Positions 1-7,554 of a stretch of DNA of 34,465 nt are shown piece after piece; position 1 is the first letter of the stretch; the number at the start of each line of letters is the position of its first letter. Under the pieces are notes generated by a model. The model did no database searches. It worked only from the letters and a program-made list of their open reading frames with translations, and was not told where the DNA came from. This DNA is from Sharpea porci (GTDB taxonomy: Bacteria; Bacillota_I; Bacilli_A; Erysipelotrichales; Coprobacillaceae): the NCBI RefSeq assembly GCF_009695655.1, contig NZ_VUNM01000027.1, positions 1-34,465 of the forward strand, in the 5' to 3' direction. The position numbers were made by a program, and so were the translations under genes.

Positions 1-53
1 TGGTGTATATAGAGCCTTTATTATTTATAGTTTCCATAGCTCTATTATACCAC

Positions 54-96
54 AAAATAGCGGCATCATACACTATATGTGTGATACCGCTATTTT
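54..96. terminator. Intrinsic terminator, probably bidirectional
   Basis: An imperfect hairpin has outer arms AAAATAGCGG (54-63) and CCGCTATTTT (87-96) and an inner ATCA/TGAT pairing. It is flanked by A- and T-runs. It lies just past the stop codon of the minus-strand phosphorylase gene and would end that transcript. On the plus strand it would end anything entering from the left. Confidence 0.7.
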
Positions 97-125
97 TATG
101 CGTCTATTTTATTTCGGGACAGACC

Positions 126-944
126 CTAAATGGATGCAATGACTTGATTGACAAATAAGACAAGTCGATCCTGGGCTTTGGAAGCTGCTTCTTCGACTTC
201 CTGGTGACTTAAAGGGTTGGCAGAAAGGCCGGCAGCTCTGTTAGTAATCAGGGAAATGCCTAAAACGTCCATACCGCTATGTCTTGCCACGATAGCTTCA
301 GGAACAGTCGACATGCCCACCATGTCTGCCCCCATGACTTTTAAAGCACGAATTTCTGCTGGTGTTTCAAACTGTGGACCAGTGAAATAGGCATAAATGC
401 CTTCTTTGACATCGACATGAACATCTTTGGCTATTTGTAAGGCCTTGGCTCTTAATGTCTTTGTATAGACATCCGTCATATCTTTAAAACGTGGTCCAAA
501 TTCATCAAGATTAGGTCCAATCAAAGGAGATGGACAAAGAAAACTAATATGATCACTAATTAATGTAATCTGTCCAGGAACAAGATCTTCACGAATACCA
601 CCACAGGCATTCGTCAGAATGAGTTTTCTAATATTTAAAGCCCTGAACACACGAATACAAAGCGTGATCGATTTCGAAGAATGCCCTTCATAGAAATGCA
701 CACGTCCCTTCATAACCGCAATATGCTTTCCATTTAATTCACCAAGATAGAGCTTTCCTTCATGTCCTTTAATTGTAGAAAGAGGGAAATGAGGGATATC
801 CTTATAATCAATCACAACCGGATTCTTAATTTGATCGGCAAGAGGGCCTAAGCCAGAACCTAGGACAATGGCTAGATCAAGTGATTCATGATAGCGAGAT
901 TGAATATAGGATGCAGCTTCTCTAATTTCATCAATATACATCAT
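126..944 (-). CDS. punA: Purine nucleoside phosphorylase (trimeric, PunA/PNP family)
   Basis: Cytoplasmic enzyme of purine salvage: it cleaves (deoxy)inosine and (deoxy)guanosine with phosphate to the free base and (deoxy)ribose-1-phosphate. At 272 aa it has the usual length of the trimeric PNP family. Visible motifs are the phosphate-binding VLGSGLGPLAD near the N-terminus, GRVHFYEGHS, LTNACGGI, and the base-binding MVGMSTVPEAIVARH with a following TNRAAG. I chose the first ATG of an ATG-ATG pair (ends at 944) because AGGAGG (952-957 on the complement) sits 7 bases upstream. A longer reading from 962 would start inside that ribosome binding site. It is a single gene facing left, divergent from the HD-domain gene. 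A good -10, TATAAT, is at 965-970 on the complement. The guanosine/inosine preference is inferred from the family. Confidence 0.93.
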   Translation of the reverse strand: MMYIDEIREAASYIQSRYHESLDLAIVLGSGLGPLADQIKNPVVIDYKDIPHFPLSTIKGHEGKLYLGELNGKHIAVMKGRVHFYEGHSSKSITLCIRVFRALNIRKLILTNACGGIREDLVPGQITLISDHISFLCPSPLIGPNLDEFGPRFKDMTDVYTKTLRAKALQIAKDVHVDVKEGIYAYFTGPQFETPAEIRALKVMGADMVGMSTVPEAIVARHSGMDVLGISLITNRAAGLSANPLSHQEVEEAASKAQDRLVLFVNQVIASI

Positions 945-964
945 ATATAATCCTCCTAACATCT

Positions 965-970
965 ATTATA
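965..970 (-). promoter_or_regulatory. -10 box for punA
   Basis: TATAAT on the minus strand, about 21 bases before the punA start codon, in the 118-base divergent spacer. The -35 region 17 bases upstream (GTTAAT) is a poor match, so the promoter assignment rests mainly on the -10. On the plus strand of the same spacer a TAGAAT (1037-1042) could serve the HD-domain gene, also without a clear -35. Confidence 0.45.
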
Positions 971-1062
971 CAAGAAATTGTCATACTATTAACACTCTAA
1001 CCTCTTTGAATGTATCGTTTTTCTTTGTATTTATGTTAGAATATGACAAAGGATGTGATTGT

Positions 1063-2328
1063 ATGGATAAAAATGAATTCACGCTTGAACAATATCGCTT
1101 ACATGAATCAAGAGTTATCAGAGACGCTATTCATGGATATATTACATTTGAATATTTGCCTATCTGGCAGCTTATTGCCACGGCAGAAGTGCAGCGCTTA
1201 AGACGTATTAAGCAATTAGGTGGTACCTATATGGTCTTCCCTTCAGCTGAACATTCGCGCTTTACGCATAGTTTAGGTGTTTATGAAACGGTAAGAAAGA
1301 TGTGTGCTCTTGATGAGATAGACAAACATCTCAATGATTATGAGAAGTTGACAGTGATGTGTGCAGGACTCTTGCATGATATTGGTCATGGTCCTTTTTC
1401 CCATACTTTTGAAGGCGCCTTTCATACCAATCATGAAGAAATGACAAGAAGGATGATTCTTGAAGAAAGTGAAGTTCATCATGTATTAAAAAGTGTGCAT
1501 GAAGACTTACCTCTTGATGTAGCTAATGTCATTGCCCATAAAGCTTCTAAGCCAATGATTGTTCAGATGGTGAGTTCACAGTTGGATGCGGATCGGATGG
1601 ATTATTTATTACGTGATAGTTATTTTGCGGGGGTAACCTATGGTGAATTTGACCGTTCTCGTATTTTACGCACATTGCGTATTAAAGATGATCGTATTGT
1701 CTTTAAATATAGTGGTGTACAAGCTATCGAAGACTATATCCTAGCCCGTTATCATATGTATTATCAGGTCTATTTCCATCCAACAGCAAGAAGTTATGAA
1801 CATGTCTTTCAGTTAATTGCGAAAAGACTGACTGTGCTTTATGAACAGGGCTATCATTTTCAAACCAATATTCAATACTTATTGCCTTTTATTAGTGGGG
1901 AAAAGATGAGTGTAGCGGAATATGAAGCGTTGGATGAGAATGTGATTTATTACTATATTGGGGAAATGCAGAATGAAGATGATGCAATCTTAAGTGATTT
2001 ATGTCAGCGTTTTATTAATCGTCATTTATTTAAATATGAATCTATTAATGATGCTAGTGAGATTGAAGAATATCGCAAGAAGACAATTGAGAAAGGCTTG
2101 GATCCTGATTATTATGTCGTTGATGATGAGGCTATTCAGGTTCCCTATAAACATTATGGCGTCGGTAAGCATACGGGGGAAATTGAGATATTAATGGAAG
2201 ATGGCACCATTTCAACTCTCTCTGATACATCCCATATCGTTAATGCCATCTTGCATTCTAAGCCTAAAATTGATCGTAAGGTTTTCTTTGTGAGAAATTC
2301 GAACTGGAGAAAGGAAACGGATGAATAA
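1063..2328 (+). CDS. HD-domain phosphohydrolase, dNTPase-like (YwfO family)
   Basis: 421-aa soluble protein of the HD superfamily related to deoxynucleoside triphosphate triphosphohydrolases and close in layout to Bacillus YwfO. The metal-binding His is in the FTHSLGVYE motif and the HD pair in LLHDIGHGPFSH. A later DADRMDYLLRD supplies the final Asp typical of this group. It starts with RDAIHGYITFEYLP and RLRRIKQLGG, characteristic of the family. The start at 1063 is preceded by a modest AAAGGA. An upstream in-frame TTG at 1006 has no ribosome binding site. It overlaps the DUF1934 gene by 8 bases and is probably cotranscribed with it. Substrate and role (nucleotide pool control or (p)ppGpp-linked sanitation) are inferred and not readable from the sequence. 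Confidence 0.85.
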   Translation: MDKNEFTLEQYRLHESRVIRDAIHGYITFEYLPIWQLIATAEVQRLRRIKQLGGTYMVFPSAEHSRFTHSLGVYETVRKMCALDEIDKHLNDYEKLTVMCAGLLHDIGHGPFSHTFEGAFHTNHEEMTRRMILEESEVHHVLKSVHEDLPLDVANVIAHKASKPMIVQMVSSQLDADRMDYLLRDSYFAGVTYGEFDRSRILRTLRIKDDRIVFKYSGVQAIEDYILARYHMYYQVYFHPTARSYEHVFQLIAKRLTVLYEQGYHFQTNIQYLLPFISGEKMSVAEYEALDENVIYYYIGEMQNEDDAILSDLCQRFINRHLFKYESINDASEIEEYRKKTIEKGLDPDYYVVDDEAIQVPYKHYGVGKHTGEIEILMEDGTISTLSDTSHIVNAILHSKPKIDRKVFFVRNSNWRKETDE

Positions 2329-2707
2329 GAAATATATCTATAAATCAGTTATTAATCATGGCAGTTTTAAAGAGTCTGTCAGCTATGAAGAAAAAGGGAC
2401 CTATCATTATGACCAGGGCAATCATGTTGTTAAGTTTGCGAGTAATGGGGAAAGATTTGAAATCCATTATAATGATCAACATGTATCCCTTAAACATGGC
2501 CAAAGCCATCTCTTTTTAAGTGCTTTTGAAGAAATGGAAAATGACTATGTCACACAATATGGTGTGATGCATATGACAACACGTGTTATTAAATTAGAAA
2601 GTGATGAAAATAAACTTTCCTTAATTTATGAACTGGTGGTTCAAGGGGAAGTTGTTTCGACTGTCTATATAATGTTGAGAGGACAGGAATTGGCTGATGA
2701 AGCTTAG
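2321..2707 (+). CDS. DUF1934 family protein (YwiB-like, lipocalin-type barrel)
   Basis: 128-aa soluble protein of unknown function. Size, beta-rich composition and the position directly before argS and rpoE match the DUF1934/YwiB family; Bacillus subtilis has the same ywiB-argS-rpoE order. Recognisable parts are the YEEKGTYH and FASNGERFEIHY strands and the C-terminal LSLIYELVVQGEVV strand pair. No signal peptide or membrane segment is seen. The start overlaps the end of the HD-domain gene, whose last codons contain the AAAGGAAACGG used as ribosome binding site. The stop codon lies next to an intrinsic terminator, so this gene closes the first operon. Family assignment is by length, pattern and context; no biochemical role is claimed. 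Confidence 0.78.
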   Translation: MNKKYIYKSVINHGSFKESVSYEEKGTYHYDQGNHVVKFASNGERFEIHYNDQHVSLKHGQSHLFLSAFEEMENDYVTQYGVMHMTTRVIKLESDENKLSLIYELVVQGEVVSTVYIMLRGQELADEA

Positions 2708-2736
2708 AGGATTCTTTAGGAATCCTCTTGTTTTTT
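2706..2736 (+). terminator. Intrinsic terminator after the DUF1934 gene
   Basis: Hairpin AGAGGATTC (2706-2714), loop TTTAG, GAATCCTCT (2720-2728), followed by TTGTTTTTT. It begins inside the DUF1934 stop codon. Confidence 0.9.
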
Positions 2737-2757
2737 GTAGGTGGAATGGGAAAAATA

Positions 2758-2785
2758 TTGACTATCACTATTTTTATGTTATCTT
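2758..2785 (+). promoter_or_regulatory. Promoter for argS-rpoE
   Basis: TTGACT (2758-2763), 16-base spacer, TATCTT (2780-2785), with TG one base upstream of the -10 (extended -10). It lies between the preceding terminator and argS. The predicted transcript starts near 2792. Confidence 0.6.
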
Positions 2786-2813
2786 AATATGGTATGAAAT
2801 TAGAGGAGGAGTT

Positions 2814-4472
2814 ATGGCTACAAACAAGATTGAAGCACTCCTGAAAGAAAGTATCAAAAATGCTTTAGTACAAGGAGACCTCGTAGAGGAATATAATACA
2901 GAAGATATTAATATTGAGATTCCAAAAGACACATCACATGGTGATTATTCGACAAATATTGCCATGCAGCTCACACGTCTTTTACATAAGAATCCAAGAG
3001 AAATTGCCAACAATATTTTAGCATCATTTGATAAGGATAAGGCAAATGTAGAAAAAGTGGAAATTGCCGGTCCAGGCTTTATCAACTTCTTTATGAAGAA
3101 TGATGCATTGACGTCAGTTATTAAAGATGTGTTAGAAAAAAAGGAACACTATGGTGATGGTACACCTAATCATATTAAATATGATGTGGAATTCGTCTCA
3201 GCTAATCCAACTGGTGACTTACATCTAGGTCATGCCAAAGGTGCGGCTGTTGGTGATTCCATTGTGCGTGTTATGCGTAAGGCAGGTTATGATGTAACAG
3301 CTGAATATTATATTAATGATGCTGGCAAACAGATTACCAATCTCGCATTATCACTTTATACACGTTATTTAGCTCTCTTTGGGGTGGAAAGAGAAATGCC
3401 AGCTGATGGCTATTATGGCCAGGATGTCAAAGATATTGCTGCTAAGGTTAAAGAGGAACATGGTGATAAATTCCTCCATATCAATGAAGAAGATGCGATT
3501 CACTTCTTTAGAGAACTTGGCACACAACATGAACTTGCCAAGATCAAAGATATTTTGAATGAATTCAGAGTGCATTTTGATTACTGGTTTAGTGAAACTT
3601 CGCTTTATCGTGAAAATATGATTCAGCCTGTTATTGATGAATTAGATAAGCGTGGTTATCTCTATAAGCAGGATGATGCGTTATGGTTTAGATCTACGGA
3701 CTTTGGTGATGATAAAGACCGTGTTCTTATTAAGAATGATGGTTCTTATACTTACTTTACACCTGATATTGCTTATCATAAAAATAAGTTTGATCGTGGT
3801 TTTGATTATCTTGTGGATTTATTTGGGGCTGATCACCACGGCTATATCAACCGTATGAAAGCAGCTATGCAGGCCTTAGGTTACAACAAAGACCAGCTGA
3901 ATATCGATATCATGCAGTTAGTGCAGATGGTTGAGAATGGTGAAGTTGTCAAGATGAGTAAACGTACAGGTAACGCTGTCACAATTAAAGACTTAATTGA
4001 AGAGATTGGAGTAGACGCTACACGTTACTTCTTTGTCTCTAAAGCAGCTAATACGCCATTTGAATTTGATCTTGGTCTTGCGAAATCACAATCTAATGAA
4101 AACCCTGTTTACTATGCTCAATATGCCCATGCAAGAATGTGCTCAGTTGAAAGAAATGCGAAGGAAAAAGGCTTTGAAATGGCTGATCACTTTGAATTAT
4201 TAGGTAATGAAAAAGAAATCGAACTCTTAAAACATATCAATGAGTTCCCTAATGAAGTTGCTGAAGCAGCAAAGAACAGAGCACCACACAAAATTGCGAA
4301 TTATATCCAGAAACTTGCACAATTATTCCATTCATTCTATAATGATTGTCATGTATTGGATGAAGAAAATAGAGAACTCTCATCAGAACGTCTTGCTTTA
4401 GTAGAAGCAAGTAGAATTACTCTTAAGAATGCATTAGATCTTATTGGTGTAACAGCACCTGAACAGATGTAG
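2814..4472 (+). CDS. argS: Arginyl-tRNA synthetase
   Basis: Class I aminoacyl-tRNA synthetase that charges tRNA-Arg with arginine in the cytoplasm. At 552 aa it matches the usual length of about 550-560. Domains in order: N-terminal Add-1 domain (about 1-110), Rossmann catalytic fold with the HIGH-type HLGH in ANPTGDLHLGHAKGAA (around 130), GADHHGYINR, the KMSKRTGN loop (around 380), and the C-terminal helical anticodon-binding domain (about 430-552, ending ALDLIGVTAPEQM). The start at 2814 follows GAGGAGG at 2803-2809. A longer in-frame reading from 2697 would run back through the terminator of the previous gene. rpoE follows after 9 bases, the same argS-rpoE order as in Bacillus. A complete, essential housekeeping gene. 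Confidence 0.97.
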   Translation: MATNKIEALLKESIKNALVQGDLVEEYNTEDINIEIPKDTSHGDYSTNIAMQLTRLLHKNPREIANNILASFDKDKANVEKVEIAGPGFINFFMKNDALTSVIKDVLEKKEHYGDGTPNHIKYDVEFVSANPTGDLHLGHAKGAAVGDSIVRVMRKAGYDVTAEYYINDAGKQITNLALSLYTRYLALFGVEREMPADGYYGQDVKDIAAKVKEEHGDKFLHINEEDAIHFFRELGTQHELAKIKDILNEFRVHFDYWFSETSLYRENMIQPVIDELDKRGYLYKQDDALWFRSTDFGDDKDRVLIKNDGSYTYFTPDIAYHKNKFDRGFDYLVDLFGADHHGYINRMKAAMQALGYNKDQLNIDIMQLVQMVENGEVVKMSKRTGNAVTIKDLIEEIGVDATRYFFVSKAANTPFEFDLGLAKSQSNENPVYYAQYAHARMCSVERNAKEKGFEMADHFELLGNEKEIELLKHINEFPNEVAEAAKNRAPHKIANYIQKLAQLFHSFYNDCHVLDEENRELSSERLALVEASRITLKNALDLIGVTAPEQM

Positions 4473-4481
4473 GAGGATACA

Positions 4482-4820
4482 ATGGATTATAAACAGTCAT
4501 CAATGGTTGATATTGCTTTTGATTATATGAAGAGCTTATCAGGACCTGTTAGCTTCTTTGATTTATGGAATAAAGTTGCAGAATTAAAGGGCTATAATGA
4601 AGAAGAAAGAGACCAGAACCAGTCATTATTCTATACTGGTTTGATTCTTGATGGACGTATGATTACGACTGGTGAAAATATGTGGGATTTAAGATTACGT
4701 CGTAAATTTGAAGAAGTTCATATTGATATGAATGATATCTATAATGATGATGAAGAAGTCGAAGAGGAAGAAGTCGACGATTCAGTAGATGAAGATTCAT
4801 ATGACGATGATGAAAACTAA
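4482..4820 (+). CDS. rpoE: RNA polymerase delta subunit
   Basis: 112-aa delta subunit, an accessory RNA polymerase component found in Firmicutes that displaces RNA from the enzyme, speeds recycling and affects initiating-NTP sensing. The N-terminal ~75 residues form the HARE-HTH globular domain (FDYMKSLSGPVSFFDLWNKV, FYTGLILDGR, WDLRLRRKF). The tail from about residue 82 is almost purely acidic (runs of D and E), the hallmark of delta. It is shorter than the ~170 aa of Bacillus because the acidic tail is short. AGGAGG (4471-4476) lies just upstream of its ATG. It is cotranscribed with argS and ends at a strong terminator. Confidence 0.93.
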   Translation: MDYKQSSMVDIAFDYMKSLSGPVSFFDLWNKVAELKGYNEEERDQNQSLFYTGLILDGRMITTGENMWDLRLRRKFEEVHIDMNDIYNDDEEVEEEEVDDSVDEDSYDDDEN

Positions 4821-4824
4821 GTAG

Positions 4825-4852
4825 AAGGCATGCCTGAAGGTATGCCTTTTTT
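4825..4852 (+). terminator. Intrinsic terminator after rpoE
   Basis: AAGGCATGCC (4825-4834), TGAA loop, GGTATGCCTT (4839-4848), one G-T wobble, followed by a T-run to 4852. Only 11 bases separate it from the next start codon, so the DUF4256 gene probably depends on read-through. Confidence 0.85.
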
Positions 4853-4863
4853 ATGGAGGATTT

Positions 4864-5367
4864 ATGGATTTATTAAAACAAAGATTTGAAGAACATATGA
4901 ACCGTCATCCCAATCTTACATGGGAAGATGTTGAACAACGCTTAACTGCTCAAATTCGCAAAGTGATTGCGAATATGGAAGCAACAGGTGGTGAACCCGA
5001 TGTTGTTGTCTTTAAAGACAAGATTGCTTATGTCGATTGTTGTAAAGAGTCACCTAAGGAAAGACGTTCACTCTGCTTTGATGAAGAAGCGAGAAGAAAA
5101 CGTAAGAAGAATCCCCCAAAATCAAGTGTGCAGGAAGAAGCAGAAAGTATTGGTATCCAGCTCTTAAGCATCCAGGACTATCAAGACTTACAGTCATTAG
5201 AAGAATTTGATTTAAAAACATCAAGCTGGGTGGCAACCCCTGATTCTATTCGTGAAAAGGGTGGGGTAGTCTTTATGGAAAAACGTTATGGGACTGTTTT
5301 CCTTTATCATAATGGTGCCGATTCCTATTATGCTTCAAGAGGCTTTAGAGGGTATATTGAGATATAA
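4864..5367 (+). CDS. DUF4256 domain-containing protein
   Basis: 167-aa soluble protein of unknown function whose whole length fits the DUF4256 family. Characteristic blocks are FEEHMNRHPNLTWEDVEQRL, MEATGGEPDVVVF, YVDCCKESPKERRSLCFD, GIQLLSIQDYQDLQ, DLKTSSWVATP and the C-terminal RYGTVFLYHNGADSYYASRG. No signal peptide or membrane segment is visible. A clear ATGGAGG precedes the ATG. It begins directly behind the rpoE terminator and has its own terminator, so it is either a read-through member of the argS operon or transcribed from a promoter I cannot identify. The function is not known for the family. Confidence 0.85.
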   Translation: MDLLKQRFEEHMNRHPNLTWEDVEQRLTAQIRKVIANMEATGGEPDVVVFKDKIAYVDCCKESPKERRSLCFDEEARRKRKKNPPKSSVQEEAESIGIQLLSIQDYQDLQSLEEFDLKTSSWVATPDSIREKGGVVFMEKRYGTVFLYHNGADSYYASRGFRGYIEI

Positions 5368-5369
5368 AA

Positions 5370-5398
5370 AGAGTGTTGCGATTAACGCAGCACTTTTT
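5370..5398 (+). terminator. Intrinsic terminator after the DUF4256 gene
   Basis: GTGTTGCG (5373-5380), loop ATTAA, CGCAGCAC (5386-5393) with one wobble, A-run before and TTTTT after. The flanking A/T runs allow it to work in both directions. Confidence 0.85.
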
Positions 5399-5400
5399 CA

Positions 5401-5640
5401 TTAGGATTTTATTTTCATGTGTACATGACATCTTGAACACTCAAAGCTTGTATCATCAGCACTGTCACCTATGTTAACAGCATCTTGGAATGTTCTTCTC
5501 GTGGTTGCATCACTATTACCGGAATATCATCATCGCTATGACACATCTCCTTGATCCATTTCTGAGTTGTAGGTTCTTGATGATGTCTTTGATTCTTCTT
5601 TGTATGAGTTATAGCTGCATGAACGCTTCACAACATTCAT
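5401..5640 (-). pseudogene. Possible frame-broken small gene downstream of the 87-aa ORF
   Basis: On the minus strand an ATG overlaps the stop of the 87-aa ORF (TAATG at 5642-5638), as in a coupled second gene. That frame reads 34 codons (MNVVKRSCSYNSYKEESK...EMDQGDVS), hits TAG and two TGA codons, then reopens to give GNSDATTRRTFQDAVNIGD and ends FECSRCHVHMKIKS before TAA. The +1 frame bridges the stops with WIKEMCHSDDDIPV. One reading is an ancestral protein of about 75-80 aa with a Cys-rich end and two compensating frameshifts. Non-coding DNA that happens to be open is also possible. I do not recognise a family. Confidence 0.3.
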
Positions 5641-5903
5641 TAATCAAATAAGGCAATGACTTTCTCGTTGGGATTGAATTCACCAGTTTCCTTGTTGTAA
5701 GCAAGCTTGGCATCTGTTTCAATAATGGCGAGTCTTAACTGGCTGACATTCCACTCATCAGCACCAAAACTCTGACAATCGCTTAATGCATGGAAAACTT
5801 CTGCAAGAGCATCAGTGTCATTGTTGGTCTGTATTTTGAGAAGTTCAACGGCTTGTTGGCATCTTTTGTATTTTTCTTCTACTGTTGATGAATCGTATGA
5901 CAT
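5640..5903 (-). CDS. Hypothetical 87-aa protein
   Basis: I do not recognise this protein. It is 87 aa, acidic, soluble and helix-rich in appearance (TVEEKYKRCQQAVELLKIQT, DALAEVFHALSDCQSF, ending NPNEKVIALFD). It has two Cys and no signal peptide or membrane segment. Expression signals are good: GGAGG at 5911-5915 on the complement, 7 bases before the ATG, and a promoter TTGTCA-16-TACAAT at 5953-5926. It is alone on the minus strand between the rightward DUF4256 and gapA genes. Behind it lies a frame-broken stretch that may once have been a partner gene. The isolation and the decayed neighbour suggest a small accessory gene, possibly a remnant of a mobile or phage-like island; that is inference. 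Confidence 0.55.
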   Translation of the reverse strand: MSYDSSTVEEKYKRCQQAVELLKIQTNNDTDALAEVFHALSDCQSFGADEWNVSQLRLAIIETDAKLAYNKETGEFNPNEKVIALFD

Positions 5904-5925
5904 AAATATACCTCCATATGCATCT

Positions 5926-5953
5926 ATTGTACTATTTCTTTTGATGATGACAA
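5926..5953 (-). promoter_or_regulatory. Promoter for the 87-aa gene
   Basis: On the minus strand TTGTCA (5953-5948), 16-base spacer, TACAAT (5931-5926), then GGAGG and the ATG. Both boxes match consensus at five of six positions. Confidence 0.6.
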
Positions 5954-6066
5954 GTCGTAGATCAATGTCGTTGTTTAAGATGAAAGCGTATTCTGTGATG
6001 TGAAGTTAAGGGATTGATGTTAATAAAGTGATAGAAATAAGGATAAAACAATATTCTTATTTGTTT

Positions 6067-6097
6067 AAATTGTTTACATCTTATGTAAGCGCAATTT
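6067..6097. promoter_or_regulatory. Palindromic site upstream of gapA (cre-like half)
   Basis: The 371-base gap 5904-6274 holds promoters at both ends and this interrupted inverted repeat: AAATTG-T-TTACAT (6067-6079), CTT, ATGTAA-GCG-CAATTT (6083-6097). TGTAAGCG inside it matches the first half of the CcpA cre consensus, but the second half does not. It lies about 115 bases upstream of the gapA -35. It could be an operator or a structured element. Nothing else in the gap is recognisable. Confidence 0.35.
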
Positions 6098-6212
6098 TAG
6101 ATTTGTACCATCAATACAATGTTTTTTAAATTAATGCTTGGTAAGAGTTAAGACTATAAGGCTAAAGAGCGTGTTAAAAACGTTAAAATTAATTTGAAGC
6201 AAAGAGAATTTG

Positions 6213-6241
6213 TTGATTTTAAAGATGGCGTGACATATAAT
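6213..6241 (+). promoter_or_regulatory. Promoter for gapA
   Basis: TTGATT (6213-6218), 17-base spacer, TATAAT (6236-6241). Transcription would start near 6248, leaving a short leader with TAAGGAGG (6256-6263) before the ATG at 6275. Confidence 0.7.
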
Positions 6242-6274
6242 ATGTGTAGATTTAATAAGGAGGAATGTCATAAA

Positions 6275-7285
6275 ATGGCAGTAAAAGTTGCAATTAATGG
6301 TTTTGGCCGTATTGGTCGTTTAGCATTCAGACAGATGTTTGGTGCAGAAGGTTACGAAGTAGTAGCAATCAATGACTTAACTTCACCTAAAATGTTAGCT
6401 CATTTATTAAAGTATGATTCATCACAGGGTAAATATGCTTTAGCTGACACTGTAGAAGCTAAGGAAAGCTCAATCGTAGTTGATGGTAAGGAAATCACTA
6501 TCTACGCTAAACCTAACGCTGAAGAATTACCATGGGGCGAATTAGGAGTAGACGTAGTACTTGAATGTACTGGTTTCTATACTTCAAAAGAAAAAGCTAT
6601 GGCTCATGTAAGAGCAGGTGCTAAGAAAGTTGTTATCTCAGCTCCAGCTGGAAACGATTTAAAGACAATCGTATTCAACACAAATAATGAAACATTAACA
6701 GCTGAAGATCAGATTATCTCTGCTGCTTCATGTACTACAAACTGCTTAGCTCCAATGGCTAAAGCATTAAATGATTTAGCTGAAATCCAGTCAGGTATCA
6801 TGTTAACAGTTCATGCTTACACTGGTGACCAGATGATCCTTGATGGACCACACAGAAAAGGTGATTTAAGAAGAGCTCGTGCAGCTGCAGTTAATATCGT
6901 TCCTAACTCAACAGGTGCTGCAAAAGCAATCGGTTTAGTTATCCCAGAATTAAATGGTAAATTAATCGGTTCTGCACAGCGTGTTCCAGTTCCAACTGGT
7001 TCAACAACTATCTTAACTTCTGTAGTTAAGGGTGCTGTAACAGTTGAACAGGTTAATGCTGCTATGAAGGCTGCTCAGACTGAATCATTCGGTTACAACG
7101 AAGACCCAATCGTATCTTCTGATATCGTTGGTATGAGATACGGTTCATTATTCGATGCTACTCAGACTATGGTTAACCCATTACCAAATGGTGATACTGA
7201 AGTTCAGACAGTATCATGGTATGACAACGAAAACTCATTCACTTCTAACATGGTTAGAACTATTAAGTATTTCGCTGAATTATAA
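6275..7285 (+). CDS. gapA: Glyceraldehyde-3-phosphate dehydrogenase, type I
   Basis: Cytoplasmic glycolytic enzyme converting glyceraldehyde-3-phosphate, NAD+ and phosphate to 1,3-bisphosphoglycerate. At 336 aa it is standard length. Visible are the NAD-binding [16 protein letters not shown] at the N-terminus, the catalytic Cys in [12 protein letters not shown], the catalytic-site [27 protein letters not shown], and the C-terminal [16 protein letters not shown]. The start at 6275 is set by the conserved N-terminus and TAAGGAGG. An upstream in-frame start at 6194 would add 27 unrelated residues and lies upstream of the predicted transcription start. It is monocistronic: own promoter upstream, strong terminator downstream. 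No pgk or cggR neighbour is present, unlike Bacillus. Codons are strongly restricted (GCT, GTA/GTT, TTA), consistent with high expression. Confidence 0.97.
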   Translation: MAVKVAINGFGRIGRLAFRQMFGAEGYEVVAINDLTSPKMLAHLLKYDSSQGKYALADTVEAKESSIVVDGKEITIYAKPNAEELPWGELGVDVVLECTGFYTSKEKAMAHVRAGAKKVVISAPAGNDLKTIVFNTNNETLTAEDQIISAASCTTNCLAPMAKALNDLAEIQSGIMLTVHAYTGDQMILDGPHRKGDLRRARAAAVNIVPNSTGAAKAIGLVIPELNGKLIGSAQRVPVPTGSTTILTSVVKGAVTVEQVNAAMKAAQTESFGYNEDPIVSSDIVGMRYGSLFDATQTMVNPLPNGDTEVQTVSWYDNENSFTSNMVRTIKYFAEL

Positions 7286-7306
7286 TTCTCATATTGAATC
7301 AAGAAG

Positions 7307-7328
7307 AGCCCACTTGAGTGGGCTTTTT
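7307..7328 (+). terminator. Intrinsic terminator after gapA
   Basis: AGCCCAC (7307-7313), TTGA loop, GTGGGCT (7318-7324), then TTTTT. A perfect GC-rich stem. Confidence 0.92.
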
Positions 7329-7427
7329 GTTTTATATCATAATAATTATATTAGATGAAATGATGTTGTATTGAGAGAATACAGTATCTTAGATTATATG
7401 TAATACATTCATAACAATATAAGCTGA

Positions 7428-7446
7428 ACTTATAAAGTCTATAAGT
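7428..7446. promoter_or_regulatory. Palindrome resembling a LysR-type binding site
   Basis: ACTTATA (7428-7434), AAGTC, TATAAGT (7440-7446): perfect 7-bp arms with a 5-base centre, containing T-N11-A motifs typical of LysR-type boxes. It lies about 110 bases before the LysR gene, where autoregulatory sites usually sit. A related element with the same ATAAG/CTTAT halves in the opposite order is at 8559-8573, after the gene. The two share the ten bases TATAAGTAAA. Confidence 0.4.
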
Positions 7447-7494
7447 AAAATATGGGTATTTTAATCATACATCCTATGTTAATATATAAATAAC

Positions 7495-7529
<35 letters not shown>

Positions 7530-7554
7530 ATAGATATATTAAGGGGGTGTATTT

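Noticed and set aside
1006-1062. Upstream TTG start for the HD-domain protein
   Set aside because: The extra Phe-rich 19 residues lack a ribosome binding site and do not resemble the family N-terminus. ATG 1063 is preferred.
2697-2813. Extended in-frame start for argS at 2697
   Set aside because: This extension would run through the terminator and promoter region; AGGAGG precedes ATG 2814.
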